Assembly (NCBI RefSeq): GCF_014642835.1 | Contig: NZ_BMJA01000002.1 | Coordinates: 647,775 to 711,774, forward strand | Direction of reading: 5' to 3' | DNA from: Dyella nitratireducens | GTDB taxonomy: Bacteria; Pseudomonadota; Gammaproteobacteria; Xanthomonadales; Rhodanobacteraceae | DNA length: 64,000 bases | Shown: positions 42,206 to 50,816 of the stretch, one piece after another | How the letters are laid out: each line of letters begins with the position of its first letter | Position numbering within the stretch: position 1 is the stretch's first letter | Made by a program: the position numbers and the translations under genes | The notes under the pieces: generated by a model | What the model saw: the letters and a program-made list of their open reading frames with translations, nothing else | What the model was told of the DNA's origin: nothing | The model's database searches: none

Positions 42206-42428
42206 CTGAGGTTTCCCAACGTTTTTCGAGCTGTTCAAGGAAGGCTTTTTCGCGGCCAATACTTGGCATTTTTACCTGGGCGTCATTCCGGCGAAGGCCG
42301 GAATCCATGCTTCGCATTCACCATGGATTCCGGCCTTCGCCGGAATGACGGCTCGGTCATTTAATAGATATTGGCCAGCTTGCTGACTTTGTTCAGATCA
42401 TCAAGCAGAAAACGTGGGGATACCTCAG
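42206..42428. mobile_element. MITE-like element with REP core, copy C
   Basis: 223 bp. Left end CTGAGGTTTCCCAACGTTTT, right end AAAACGTGGGGATACCTCAG, arms GAGCTGTTCAAGGAAGGCTT and CTTGCTGACTTTGTTCAGAT, core REP pair at 42281-42350. It is essentially the reverse complement of copy A and the simple form of copy B. Confidence 0.78.
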
Positions 42429-42463
42429 GGATGGAGATAGAAAAAAGGTTGCCTAGCTCCACT

Positions 42464-42775
42464 TCAATTCAGGGCTTTCCGGTATGCTTGGCGCCCTATG
42501 TCAGAATGCTCGAAGACATGGACGATCTTAGCTTCCGAAAGCAATTCAGCACTTAAATGATAAGGAAAGAAGGGCCAGCCGGCAGCACCTTCGGTCCTTT
42601 TTATCCTGGGGCATGAAAAGGAGCTATGTCTTGACCGGACAAAGTCGGATTTGTTGATGGCGATGCTGCGATCGTCATAAGTGTATTTGATTTCAGTTGC
42701 TGGATTGCACTTAAAGGATCTCTGGGGAATACATTTCAGGCAGCGTAATAACCGTTGAATGCTAAGCTGTACCAC
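42464..42775 (-). CDS. Possible small hypothetical protein
   Basis: 103 codons from GTG. The tail (LSAELLSEAKIVHVFEHSDI) looks protein-like because a diverged copy of it exists at 39180-39243. The N-terminal half, rich in Cys and Arg, is less convincing and there is no clear ribosome site, so the gene may itself be a remnant. No family recognised. Confidence 0.3.
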   Translation of the reverse strand: MVQLSIQRLLRCLKCIPQRSFKCNPATEIKYTYDDRSIAINKSDFVRSRHSSFSCPRIKRTEGAAGWPFFPYHLSAELLSEAKIVHVFEHSDIGRQAYRKALN

Positions 42776-42810
42776 ATCATTTTTCTACCTACTGCTATTG
42801 GAGAGCTCTA

Positions 42811-44853
42811 ATGAAGGGGACGGAACAGAAAAAGACGGATGGTTCGCCAGTGAAGCGGTTTGTAAAACGACTGCTTTGTTCCATATTGGTTGTTCTGTGC
42901 ATGTTTTCATCAAGCGCTTATGCACAAAGCATCCAAAAATACTATGGCTACTATTATGCGGACGCCAATAATCCACCGGCCGTAGCCCTCGATGAAATGA
43001 AAGGGCACATCAATCTTTACGCGATAATGAGTTGGTCCGGCGATACCAGCGACGCTGGCAGGGCATCTTCCTTGGCGTATCTCATGACTGAACTGGCCAA
43101 GGCGAAGGCAGCTCATGTGCATGCCATCATTCCTGGGTATCCATTCCTATTCAATCTCGCTGCGGGAAGCACCTCTTGCTGGCAGAACTACCCGGCCGCA
43201 TCGCAGGAGTGGTCAAGCTTGGTTCAAACCATGGTGCAGACGGGCTATCTGATTCCTGGTGACCCCGATCGAAGCACCGTGACGGCGGTTTATTTGGTTG
43301 ACGAACCGAATCTCGGTAGCTCCTGCCTTTCCGATGTGAATGGAACGGCGAATCCAGCCTTGGCGAATGCCGTCAATGCTATCCACTCTAATGCCAATAC
43401 AAGTTCGCTACCGGTCGCATCCATTCTGACGACATCGTTCGATCAGATCAGCAGCGGAATGCGGCTTCTCGATTGGGTAGGCTTCGACAGCTACGGGGAT
43501 AGCGATTCGCAATGGTATGCGCACCTCAATGAGCTTAAATCCTATGCACCGAGCAAGAAGATCATCATTGTTCCCGGTGCTCAAAGTGGGCAGGGTTGCG
43601 TGGGCATCAATGACACGACACCTTTTTTTCAGACCATGCAATCCGACTCGCAGGTTGTATGGCTCGCTCCTTTTGTCTGGTTTTCAACCAGCACATGCCT
43701 TGGAATCAGGGATCTTTCTACACTTCGGACAACGTATGAAACCGAAGGGGCTGGCATCAAGGCACAAGGTTGCACGGCTTCCAATGAGGCAGCCTTGTTC
43801 TGCGGAGCAGCACTTACCAGCTTTGTCCTTTCTTCGGGCCAACAGCACTGGGGTTTCGTCGGTGCCAGTGGTGACGTTTACAATTTATATTGGAGCGCCA
43901 GCGCCGGGTACCTCGTTGACGACGCCAGTGCCGTTACAAAGGCGCAGAAAGCAGACAGCGGCGCGTTGACTAGCTATACGCTGTCTTCTGGGGAGCAGCA
44001 TTGGGGCTTTATTGGCACTGACGGCAATATTTACAACCTGTCTTGGACAGCTGCTGCGGGTTATACAGTTGCCAACGCCAGTGCGGCAGCGGGGGCGCCA
44101 CCGGCCATCACGGGTGCGTTGACGAGCTTTGCGTTGTCGTCCGGTGAGCAGCACTGGGGATACATTGGCACCAATGGGCATGTTTACAATCTTTATTGGG
44201 GTGCCGGCGCTTATCACGTCGATGATGCTAGTGGCTCGGCGGGAGCGCCGCAGGCCGCCAGTGGTGCGTTAACAAGCTTCACCCTGCCGTCCGGTCAGCA
44301 GCATTGGGCATATATCGGTACCAATGGCGACGTTTACGACCTTTATTGGAGCGCCGGCTCTTATTACGTCGCTGATGTCAGCGCCGCAACGGGGGCACCA
44401 CGGGCCGCCAGCGGTGCGTTAACAAGCTTCACTCTGCCGTCCGGGCAACAGCATTGGGCATATATCGGTACCAACGGCAACGTTTACGACCTTTATTGGA
44501 GCGCTGGCTCTTATTACATTGCCGATGTCACCGCCGCAGCGGGGGCGCCACTGGCCTCGAGTGGCTCACTGACAAGCTTCGTGCTTCCATCCGGCGAGCA
44601 GCACTGGGGATACATTGGCGCCAATGGGCACATCTACAATCTTTATTGGGGTGCCGACGCTTATCACGTCGATGATGCTAGCGGTTCGGCGGGAGCGCCG
44701 CAGGCCGCCAGCAGCGCGTTGACAAGCTTCATCCTGCCGTCCGGTGAGCAGCATTGGGCGTATATCGGCGCCAACGGTGACGTCTACAATCTCTACTGGA
44801 GTTCCGGCACTTACTATGTTCAGGACGCCAGTGCGGCAACAGCACTTCACTGA
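42811..44853 (+). CDS. Secreted glycoside-hydrolase-like protein with seven lectin-like tandem repeats
   Basis: 680 residues. A long signal peptide (LLCSILVVLCMFSSSAYAQS) is followed by a domain of about 300 residues (40-330) resembling a TIM-barrel glycoside hydrolase, with VTAVYLVDEPN holding a possible acid/base Glu and LLDWVGFDSYGDSD near its end. From about residue 333 seven repeats of about 49-52 residues follow, with the consensus LTSFxLPSGEQHWGYIGTNG, then VYNLYW and DDASG. Their number and Trp/Tyr content suggest a beta-propeller lectin. A GGAGAG site precedes the ATG. Likely role: binding and cutting a polysaccharide outside the cell. The catalytic family is uncertain. Confidence 0.72.
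   Translation: MKGTEQKKTDGSPVKRFVKRLLCSILVVLCMFSSSAYAQSIQKYYGYYYADANNPPAVALDEMKGHINLYAIMSWSGDTSDAGRASSLAYLMTELAKAKAAHVHAIIPGYPFLFNLAAGSTSCWQNYPAASQEWSSLVQTMVQTGYLIPGDPDRSTVTAVYLVDEPNLGSSCLSDVNGTANPALANAVNAIHSNANTSSLPVASILTTSFDQISSGMRLLDWVGFDSYGDSDSQWYAHLNELKSYAPSKKIIIVPGAQSGQGCVGINDTTPFFQTMQSDSQVVWLAPFVWFSTSTCLGIRDLSTLRTTYETEGAGIKAQGCTASNEAALFCGAALTSFVLSSGQQHWGFVGASGDVYNLYWSASAGYLVDDASAVTKAQKADSGALTSYTLSSGEQHWGFIGTDGNIYNLSWTAAAGYTVANASAAAGAPPAITGALTSFALSSGEQHWGYIGTNGHVYNLYWGAGAYHVDDASGSAGAPQAASGALTSFTLPSGQQHWAYIGTNGDVYDLYWSAGSYYVADVSAATGAPRAASGALTSFTLPSGQQHWAYIGTNGNVYDLYWSAGSYYIADVTAAAGAPLASSGSLTSFVLPSGEQHWGYIGANGHIYNLYWGADAYHVDDASGSAGAPQAASSALTSFILPSGEQHWAYIGANGDVYNLYWSSGTYYVQDASAATALH
43807..44850 (+). 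repeat. Seven tandem coding repeats of about 147-156 bp
   Basis: Units begin near 43807, 43963, 44116, 44263, 44416, 44563 and 44716, each starting with a TTAACAAGCTTC-like stretch. Units 4 and 5 are nearly identical at DNA level, and units 3 and 6 share long blocks, indicating recent expansion or gene conversion. Confidence 0.88.
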
Positions 44854-44871
44854 TTTCTAAAGCGTATACAA

Positions 44872-44930
44872 CATGTCGGGCGTGTCATGGCCATCACGAT
44901 GGCACGCCCGACTGTCGCACCATTGCATGG
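44872..44930. repeat. Palindromic repeat (GTCGGGCGTGTC family), copy 1
   Basis: CATGTCGGGCGTGTCATGGC and GATGGCACGCCCGAC pair to form a stem just after the glycoside-hydrolase gene, where it may act as a terminator. A second copy with a few changes is at 51378-51440, including the same trailing CGCACCAT-GCAT. Confidence 0.8.
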
Positions 44931-45201
44931 AGCGGCAAATAACGGCAGCCGCTACAACTGAGATACGTAGGTTCACCATATGATGTGTGGGTAGCGAATA
45001 TCCGTGGGATATGTGATATCCATACCACTTTTGGTTCACTACAGTGACTAAGGTTTGTTTCGATGCAGGCCGGTCTCGTCAACTCAGTGAGTTAACCCTT
45101 GCGATGGGACCACGTCCGGTGTATTGGTATCGCGTTTTATGTCGGCGCGGAGCGGCATAAAACACGTTGACAAGCTCCGCATCGTAAATGGGAGAACCGC
45201 T

Positions 45202-45369
45202 ATGGAATTGAACATTGAGGGTGTAAGCGCTGCAGAAGAAGCTGCTCGTCCAATGGGTCGGTTGCTTGCGCGTACTGTGTCGCAAGACGAGCTCGATAAG
45301 CTGTCGCTGCAGAACAGTAAGGAAGCAAACTTCCTCACTATCACTATTTATGAGCGCGGTCTCAATTAA
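45202..45369 (+). CDS. Putative RiPP precursor peptide (graspetide type)
   Basis: 55 residues with a GGAG site 7 bp before the ATG. The leader MELNIEGVSAAEEAARPMGR, then LLARTVSQDELDKLSLQ resembles RiPP leaders of the LAR-LS-EL-V type, ending in Gln-Asn-Ser where others have GlyGly. The last 16-18 residues (NSKEANFLTITIYERGLN) are a plausible core with Thr/Ser donors and Glu/Lys acceptors for side-chain ester or amide rings. It is followed by a terminator and then an ATP-grasp ligase of the MvdC/MvdD class. The core does not match the microviridin consensus TxKxPSD, so it would be a new type. Calling it a gene relies on the ribosome site and this neighbour. Confidence 0.65.
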   Translation: MELNIEGVSAAEEAARPMGRLLARTVSQDELDKLSLQNSKEANFLTITIYERGLN

Positions 45370-45430
45370 ATTGCGGGACCGGAAGAAAGTAACGACTTGA
45401 TTCCGTGTCTTATCAGTCGTTCGAAACACT

Positions 45431-45467
45431 AGCCCGCCACCCTGACGGTTGGCGGGCTATTTATTGC
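45431..45467 (+). terminator. Terminator/attenuator between precursor peptide and ATP-grasp ligase
   Basis: TAGCCCGCCA, loop CCCTGACGGT, then TGGCGGGCTATTTATT. A strong stem with a short T-rich tail 61 bp after the precursor stop. Partial termination here would give an excess of precursor over enzyme, a usual arrangement in RiPP operons. Confidence 0.85.
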
Positions 45468-45508
45468 TTACACTGCCGTCAGGCATCGCATCGAGGTGAT
45501 AGTTGATC

Positions 45509-46603
45509 ATGGCCTCATCAAAAGTAGTCATCTTTGCGCTAACTAATGACGCTCATGCGGGTGCGATTGCGTGGTCGTTGAAGCAGAATGGAGCTCAAGT
45601 GCTATGGGGGCCATCTCTGCGATTCAACCCTGCGATGAAGTACTCCTTTAGAGCTGATGGCACGGGCATCCATCCAGAGAGCAAAACCTTTTCCTCGGGT
45701 ACGGTGAGTGCGGTCTGGAATCGCTATACCACAGTGCCAGATGCGAGTGATTGCGTGCCCGAAGATAGACTCTTTGTGACTCAACAATGGGATGCATTTG
45801 ATCAGAATGCCTTTGCCGTTCCGCATGAGATGGCCAATGCGCTATGGTTGAATCAACCTTTATTTGCCGCCCGCGCCGAGAACAAATTATTTCAGCTGAA
45901 GGCGGCTCATAAGGTAGGCCTGTCCTTTCCTGAGACATTTTTCTCCAATGACGCGGAGGATGTCCGCGACTTGATCGATCGTTGGGGGAAAGTGGTACTG
46001 AAGACTTTTATTGGCCATGTCTGGGAAAGTCGCTCAACGAGAGAAACCCACAGAATCAGTGTTGCGCTTCTTGATCAATATACAGAAATAAATGACCGCG
46101 CCGTTGCCATATGCCCCAGCATTTATCAGAGATATATCGAAAAGGAGTTCGACATACGCGTAGCCGTGCTTGGCGATCAGATATTTTCGGCAAAGATCCT
46201 GCGCAACACAGGGCCGACCTATATGGATTGGCGACCGCACATTCTTGACGAGGATGTCCTGGTAGAAGAGTTCACTTTGCCAGAGGCTGTGGAGGATCAG
46301 ATACACCGTTTTATGCGAGAAATGGGGCTGTCGATTGGCTTCATCGATCTCGTGATGGATTTGCATGGCAATGTGCAATTCCTTGAGGTCAATCAACAAG
46401 GTCAATTTCTATTTGTCGAGGAGAAACTTCCTCAGATGCCCCTGCTTCAAGCCATGACATCGCTGTTGCTGACGGGACGTAGTGATTATTCAGTGGGCGA
46501 CAGTAAGAAGGTTCATTTTGCTGATTATTTGCAATCTAAGGAATTTGCGGAACTGTGTGAGGCCCCGCAAAGAGATGTCGAAATTATCAGCTATGAGGCA
46601 TAG
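45509..46603 (+). CDS. ATP-grasp ligase, MvdC/MvdD-like graspetide maturase
   Basis: 364 residues from the ATG at 45509; TTG at 45503 is closer to the GAGGTG site and also possible. The N-terminal 130 residues form a pre-ATP-grasp domain (KVVIFALTNDAHAGAIAWSL). ATP-grasp features follow: Lys in GKVVLKTFIGHVW, then YIEKEFDIRVAVLGDQIFSA and GFIDLVMDLHGNVQFLEVNQ with the metal-binding Asp/Glu/Asn set and QGQFLFVEE. These blocks are those of graspetide ligases (microviridin MvdC/MvdD and relatives), which form esters or amides between peptide side chains. The 55-residue peptide just upstream is the likely substrate. No transporter, protease or acetyltransferase gene is adjacent. Confidence 0.82.
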   Translation: MASSKVVIFALTNDAHAGAIAWSLKQNGAQVLWGPSLRFNPAMKYSFRADGTGIHPESKTFSSGTVSAVWNRYTTVPDASDCVPEDRLFVTQQWDAFDQNAFAVPHEMANALWLNQPLFAARAENKLFQLKAAHKVGLSFPETFFSNDAEDVRDLIDRWGKVVLKTFIGHVWESRSTRETHRISVALLDQYTEINDRAVAICPSIYQRYIEKEFDIRVAVLGDQIFSAKILRNTGPTYMDWRPHILDEDVLVEEFTLPEAVEDQIHRFMREMGLSIGFIDLVMDLHGNVQFLEVNQQGQFLFVEEKLPQMPLLQAMTSLLLTGRSDYSVGDSKKVHFADYLQSKEFAELCEAPQRDVEIISYEA

Positions 46604-46633
46604 CGAGCGCATGGCCGAAACTTGGGCCAGAAT

Positions 46634-46856
46634 CTGAAGGTTCTTCACGTTTTTTGACCGCCATTCCAACGAAATCAAGGGTTACTTCGCCCCCCATTTC
46701 GAAGCGAGTCGTCATTCCGGCGAAGGCCGGAATCCATCGCCAGTACGAAGCATGGATTCCGGCCTTCGCCGGAATGACGAGCCGCTCTGAAACAGTATTG
46801 CCGTGAACTTCGATTTTCCTGCTGGAACGATGGCAAAAAGCGTGTGAATACCTCAG
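46634..46856. mobile_element. MITE-like element with REP core, copy D (diverged)
   Basis: 223 bp. Ends CTGAAGGTTCTTCACGTTTT and AAAAGCGTGTGAATACCTCAG match copies A-C loosely; the core REP pair at 46708-46781 is intact. The right arm (CGTGAACTTCGATTTTC) differs from copies A-C but is shared with the partial copy at 49190-49338. Confidence 0.65.
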
Positions 46857-47076
46857 GGCCAGACGTAATCACCCGTTCCTATCCCATTCTGTCACTCCGT
46901 GGCGCGTCTTCATCATGGGTGTTCGGATTCCGCAATAAGTTGCGCCATCTATTCCAGAACATCCCATGTCTGGCAAGCTTGTCGGATCGCGGACTTAGCT
47001 ACTTCGACAAAGCAGTTTTATTACCCCTTTCTAGCTTCGCAGCGTCGGCACTTTTAAGGCTTGGAGAGAGTCACTC

Positions 47077-47652
47077 ATGACCATGCGTACACGCGCCCTG
47101 TTGGCAATGATGATGCTTTTGGCAGGCTGCGCCACCGACCCATCCATCACTGTAAAACACCGCGTTCCCCATGGGGGCACGGTTGCCGTGGTGATGTTCG
47201 AGGACTGCGCCATCGCGAACCAGGTGGATTGTGACGGCTCGGGAGCGAAAGCGAGTTCGATCTTTGTCCGTGTGCTTTCGCAAAAGCCTGGCCTGAATGC
47301 CGTTTCGTTGCCGAGGCCCGTTGGCGCCAAGGCGCCGCTCACTGACGATGCGGCGGTCGCTTATGCCAAGTCGAAAGGCTACCGATATGTCATCAATGGC
47401 GAGGTGCAGGACTATTACGGGCACATGGGCATTCACTCGAATCGCGCGGGTATCTCGGTGCGTGTTCTGAGTACGTCCAATGGGCTGGAGTTGACGTCTT
47501 ATAGCTATCAAGAGAAGTCGACGACGCATCTCACGACACCTGATGAAATGTTGGAAGACATGGCGAAGCAAGTGGCCGATGTCATCATTACTGAGCCGAA
47601 AAGCCGGCATCAGGGTAATTTTTTGATTTACAAGGGAAATGGTGCAGGCTGA
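47077..47652 (+). CDS. Hypothetical lipoprotein
   Basis: 191 residues. The signal peptide ends in a lipobox (MMMLLAGC), so it is anchored in a membrane. The mature part has GGTVAVVMFEDCAIANQVDC, SIFVRVLSQKPGLNAVSLPR and YAKSKGYRYVINGEVQDYYG, an alpha/beta pattern reminiscent of CsgG/TolB-N-like lipoproteins (DUF4823 type), but I cannot assign it firmly. A GGAGAGAG site lies before the ATG. It stands alone after MITE copy D. Confidence 0.65.
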   Translation: MTMRTRALLAMMMLLAGCATDPSITVKHRVPHGGTVAVVMFEDCAIANQVDCDGSGAKASSIFVRVLSQKPGLNAVSLPRPVGAKAPLTDDAAVAYAKSKGYRYVINGEVQDYYGHMGIHSNRAGISVRVLSTSNGLELTSYSYQEKSTTHLTTPDEMLEDMAKQVADVIITEPKSRHQGNFLIYKGNGAG

Positions 47653-47846
47653 GTCGAGGTAGACTGACTTTTCTCGCGGTGAGCGACGCTTTGCGGGCCG
47701 AATAGGCCCTGGATGCAAGGGGCGTATACCAATACTCCGCTGGCTTTGTATTGAGAGAAATTGGCCGCATCCAAAACGCAGTGTTTGGCCTCCGACACCC
47801 GTTGCTTAAGCCCATACACTGGCAAAAATCACCAGAGGGCACGGGA

Positions 47847-48623
47847 ATGCGCATTGCAAGCGTGGGCCATGCGATTTTCGCGGCAACCATGACCGCGCTG
47901 GGTATCCAGTGTTTGATCACCGGCAACTACGCCGCACTCTGGCAACCGCTGGACCTCAGCACTCCCAGTATCGAATGGTTGCCTTATCTGTGCGCACTCA
48001 TCTCATTGGGTTGTGGCATAGGTTTGCTTTGGCGGCGTGCCGATGCCGCGCTTATTTTGCTCGTGTATTTTCTGGCTTGGTTGCTGTTTTACAGAGCACC
48101 CGACTTCATTTCTGCCGCCTCGCAGGACCCCTGGTACGGCAGCGCTGAGGCTGCAGTGTATGTGGCGGCTGCGTGGGTATTGTTTGCATGGTTTTCGACG
48201 GGTTGGAAAATGCCGAGTGCTCTTCGTTTTGCGACCGGCGACACCGGCATTCGCATAGCTAGAGTGCTGTACGCATTGGCGATGATTTACTTCGGCATTG
48301 GACATTTCCGCTATTTCAAAGAGACCGTCGTCCTGGTGCCTTCGTGGTTACCGTGGCATGTCGCCTGGGCGGCTTTCACGGGTGCTGCCTACATCGCTGC
48401 GGGTATCGCGATGTTCGTAGGTGTCTATGCACGACTGGCTGCTGCACTTTCCGTGCTTGAGATGGCAGTGTTCACGCTACTCGTATGGGTACCCATTTTG
48501 ATCGCAGGTGCCACGGCCTACCAACACAGCGAAAGTGTCGTCTCCTGGGTTTTGACGGCAAGTGGATGGGTTGTTGCAGATTCTTATCGCAAGATGCCTT
48601 GGTTTACGATCGGCAGGCGCTGA
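47847..48623 (+). CDS. DoxX-like integral membrane protein
   Basis: 258 residues from the ATG at 47847; the frame is open further upstream without a credible start. About seven to eight membrane helices ([67 protein letters not shown] and others). The C-terminal half ([37 protein letters not shown]) resembles DoxX/DoxD proteins, small quinone- or redox-related membrane proteins, and the protein may be an internal duplication. The function is unknown. It lies 72 bp upstream of a small secreted SnoaL-like protein. Confidence 0.65.
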   Translation: MRIASVGHAIFAATMTALGIQCLITGNYAALWQPLDLSTPSIEWLPYLCALISLGCGIGLLWRRADAALILLVYFLAWLLFYRAPDFISAASQDPWYGSAEAAVYVAAAWVLFAWFSTGWKMPSALRFATGDTGIRIARVLYALAMIYFGIGHFRYFKETVVLVPSWLPWHVAWAAFTGAAYIAAGIAMFVGVYARLAAALSVLEMAVFTLLVWVPILIAGATAYQHSESVVSWVLTASGWVVADSYRKMPWFTIGRR

Positions 48624-48695
48624 ACCAGAATCTGCCGCTGGCGCTGCCTGGCGACAAGCGCCGGAAAAACCAGCGTTTCCTTGACGGAGGATCCT

Positions 48696-49175
48696 ATGAA
48701 GAAAACATTCCTGCTGCTCATAGTCGTGTTTTTCTCGATCAATGCGCATGCGCAGTGCAGCACCGATTCGGCGGCCTTGAGGCAATCATTGGATAAGGCA
48801 ACTGCTGCCATCAGGGACGCCTTTAGCAGAGGTGATGCCGCCATGGTGGGGCGACTGCATAGTCCGAATGTCATCAAATACTTTGGTGGAAATAATGTTC
48901 TGATAGGCCGGGACGCCGTGGAAAAAGGGGCAAGGGACTGGTTCAAGGAATCGAAAGTGGAATTCGTGGAAAACACCGTCGAAAATACCTGCTTCATTGG
49001 AAATGTCGCGATACAGACGGTCATTTTTTCAATCAAGACAACGCCCAGGAGCGGAGGCGCGCCATCGATCGGAAGAGGGCGCTCCATGGTGATCTATGTT
49101 CAGGACAAAAGTAGCCCAACGGGTTGGTTGACGTTGCGCGAGATAGCGCAAGCAGCGCCACCTTTAAAGCAATGA
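48696..49175 (+). CDS. Exported SnoaL/NTF2-like protein
   Basis: 159 residues from the ATG at 48696, preceded by a GGAGG site. A signal peptide (TFLLLIVVFFSINAHAQ) leads into a fold of the DUF4440/SnoaL type: ATAAIRDAFSRGDAAMVGRL, YFGGNNVLIGRDAVEKGARD, then strands ending GRSMVIYVQDKSSPTGWLTL. NTF2-like proteins of this kind bind small ligands or act as hydrolases or isomerases; no catalytic residue can be named. Likely co-transcribed with the DoxX-like gene. Confidence 0.7.
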   Translation: MKKTFLLLIVVFFSINAHAQCSTDSAALRQSLDKATAAIRDAFSRGDAAMVGRLHSPNVIKYFGGNNVLIGRDAVEKGARDWFKESKVEFVENTVENTCFIGNVAIQTVIFSIKTTPRSGGAPSIGRGRSMVIYVQDKSSPTGWLTLREIAQAAPPLKQ

Positions 49176-49189
49176 GATTTGGGAAGCGG

Positions 49190-49338
49190 CTCGTCATTCC
49201 GGCGAAGGCCGGAATCCATCGCCAGTACGAAGCATGGATTCCGGCCTTCGCCGGAATGACGAGTCGCTCTGAAACAGCAATGTCGTGAACTTCGATTTTC
49301 TTATCAGAATGACGGCAAAAAACATGTGGATACCTCAA
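49190..49338. mobile_element. Partial MITE-like element with REP pair, copy E
   Basis: A REP pair (49190-49263) followed by a right arm shared with copy D (CGTGAACTTCGATTTTC) and ending ATGTGGATACCTCAAG. The left end is missing. Confidence 0.6.
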
Positions 49339-49388
49339 GAGACAGAGGTGGCTAACGACAGTTGGCCACCTCCACTCCTGGCACACGA

Positions 49389-50354
49389 TCAATAGTCGAG
49401 CGTTACCGTCGCTGGCGAGATAGATGCCCCGTAACCGCATTGAGGCGTCAATCCACTGGACAGATTGCTAAACGTCCAACCCGGGTTGGAGTACTCCACG
49501 AAGCTATCGTTGTAGAGTTCCAGATCGTAAAACTGGAATGAACCACCGGCCGGGTAATCACTGCACTGCGAGACGTTGTAGACCTCCAGCGAGCCGGCAA
49601 AGGCCCAGTTGAAAGTTTGGCCGAAATTCGACGTGCCCTGCAGCTCGGAGTAATTCCCGGTGGTCAGATCCTCGGTGAGCACATCCCACGACGTGCAAGT
49701 AAGCGTTCCTGCTGCGCAGTTGTCCCACATATAGCCGGCAATCTTGTCGCCGACGTTGACACGAGTGGGCGTGGCCTCATAAACGGTGCCACTCTCGCAG
49801 CAATTCCAACTGGCGATGCCCCATGCGGACGCATAGTCGGAGTTCCAGCCCAGCACGGGCTGAAGGATCGTCACCACGTCGTTGTAATCCTCCAGGCCAG
49901 GGAAGAGGTAGATGGTCTGGCCGTTGTTGGCGGTGGGTGCGGATGGAACATTCCAGTCCGCACCAAGTTCGCCGTAGGAGGAACTCGTGGTCGTGCCTGC
50001 GTATTCAACCCAGGCGTGGCCGATCGAAGGTGGGTCGATGCGCCGCTGATCGCCCATCACCATGTCGCCGTTGGGCTTGAAATGTGCGAACTGGCAGACA
50101 TGCATGCCTTCGATGCTTCCATCCGCATGCTGGATGGTTTTGGTCGCCTTCTGCAGAACATCTCCCTTGGCCAGGTGCACAACGCAGCTGGGGTGAAAGT
50201 AGCCATAGGGCGTGATGACATAGTTGGCTGGAACGGCCGCAGGCCGGTGAGGCCCAGCTGGCTGAAGTGCCTGGGCTGATGTGAAGCCCGCAAAAAAGAG
50301 CACAACGATACCGATCAGATTAAGCAGTCGAATGTTGCATGATGCGCGTAACAT
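49389..50354 (-). CDS. Secreted protein, possibly glutamic-peptidase (G1)-like
   Basis: 321 residues from the ATG at 50354, chosen for its AAGGAG site. A signal peptide (LLNLIGIVVLFFAGFTSAQA) precedes a linker with paired cysteines and a jelly-roll-like domain rich in Trp, Tyr and Gly. WVEYAGTTTSSSYGELGADW, then PGLEDYNDVVTILQPVLGWN and FAGSLEVYNVSQCSDYPAGG recall the eqolisin/G1 fold, where a Gln (here in ILQP) and a Glu are catalytic. The match is by eye and weak; a lectin-like role is equally possible. No operon partner. Confidence 0.55.
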   Translation of the reverse strand: MLRASCNIRLLNLIGIVVLFFAGFTSAQALQPAGPHRPAAVPANYVITPYGYFHPSCVVHLAKGDVLQKATKTIQHADGSIEGMHVCQFAHFKPNGDMVMGDQRRIDPPSIGHAWVEYAGTTTSSSYGELGADWNVPSAPTANNGQTIYLFPGLEDYNDVVTILQPVLGWNSDYASAWGIASWNCCESGTVYEATPTRVNVGDKIAGYMWDNCAAGTLTCTSWDVLTEDLTTGNYSELQGTSNFGQTFNWAFAGSLEVYNVSQCSDYPAGGSFQFYDLELYNDSFVEYSNPGWTFSNLSSGLTPQCGYGASISPATVTLDY

Positions 50355-50816
50355 GACATTCTCCTTGCAGTTGAGGGTTTGATACATCGTGCTTTCCAAG
50401 GGGCCGTGATCGACATCGCCTTACCCGCCCGCTTTCATGCAGGGCGAAGTGGGTTTACCTCACGCATGGGTTTCAAGACGCATCGACAGCAAATGGGTTT
50501 CCTGTGCCGTTTTTTTGCGGCATGGGAAGGCGAAACTATGGATGACCCCTTCTGCTTGCTCCGGCACGCTGATCTGTGCCGGCCTTGCACTGTTCCCCTT
50601 GGAAGGGCGGATTCTGAAGGTTGCCGCGTGAAGAAATCACCGCGATCCGGTTAAATCCAAAACGGGGCCAGGTTCGTTTATAAAGCGGCGCTGATTTATT
50701 TAGGGTTGACCTTAAAAATACGCCCCCGCTCATACGCGGGAATGACGGCAAAGCGGATCTGGGGTGTTGGGGTTCGCGTTCGCTCACCCCAACCTACATC
50801 GCCATCGTTGCTACGG
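50355..50816. other. Intergenic region with half a REP
   Basis: 462 bp. Near 50727-50750 there is a single REP arm (CATACGCGGGAATGACGGC) preceded by CTGATTTATTTAGG, which resembles an end of the repeat at 36683-36808. No gene is convincing. Confidence 0.5.

Noticed and set aside
43807..44850. Tandem repeats considered as a CRISPR or satellite array
   Set aside because: Units of about 150 bp stay in one reading frame and encode a conserved peptide repeat; no short identical repeats with unique spacers.
50460..50655. Possible riboswitch or small peptide gene in the gap near 50.5 kb
   Set aside because: I could not match a known riboswitch core, and the short frames lack convincing ribosome sites and conservation evidence.
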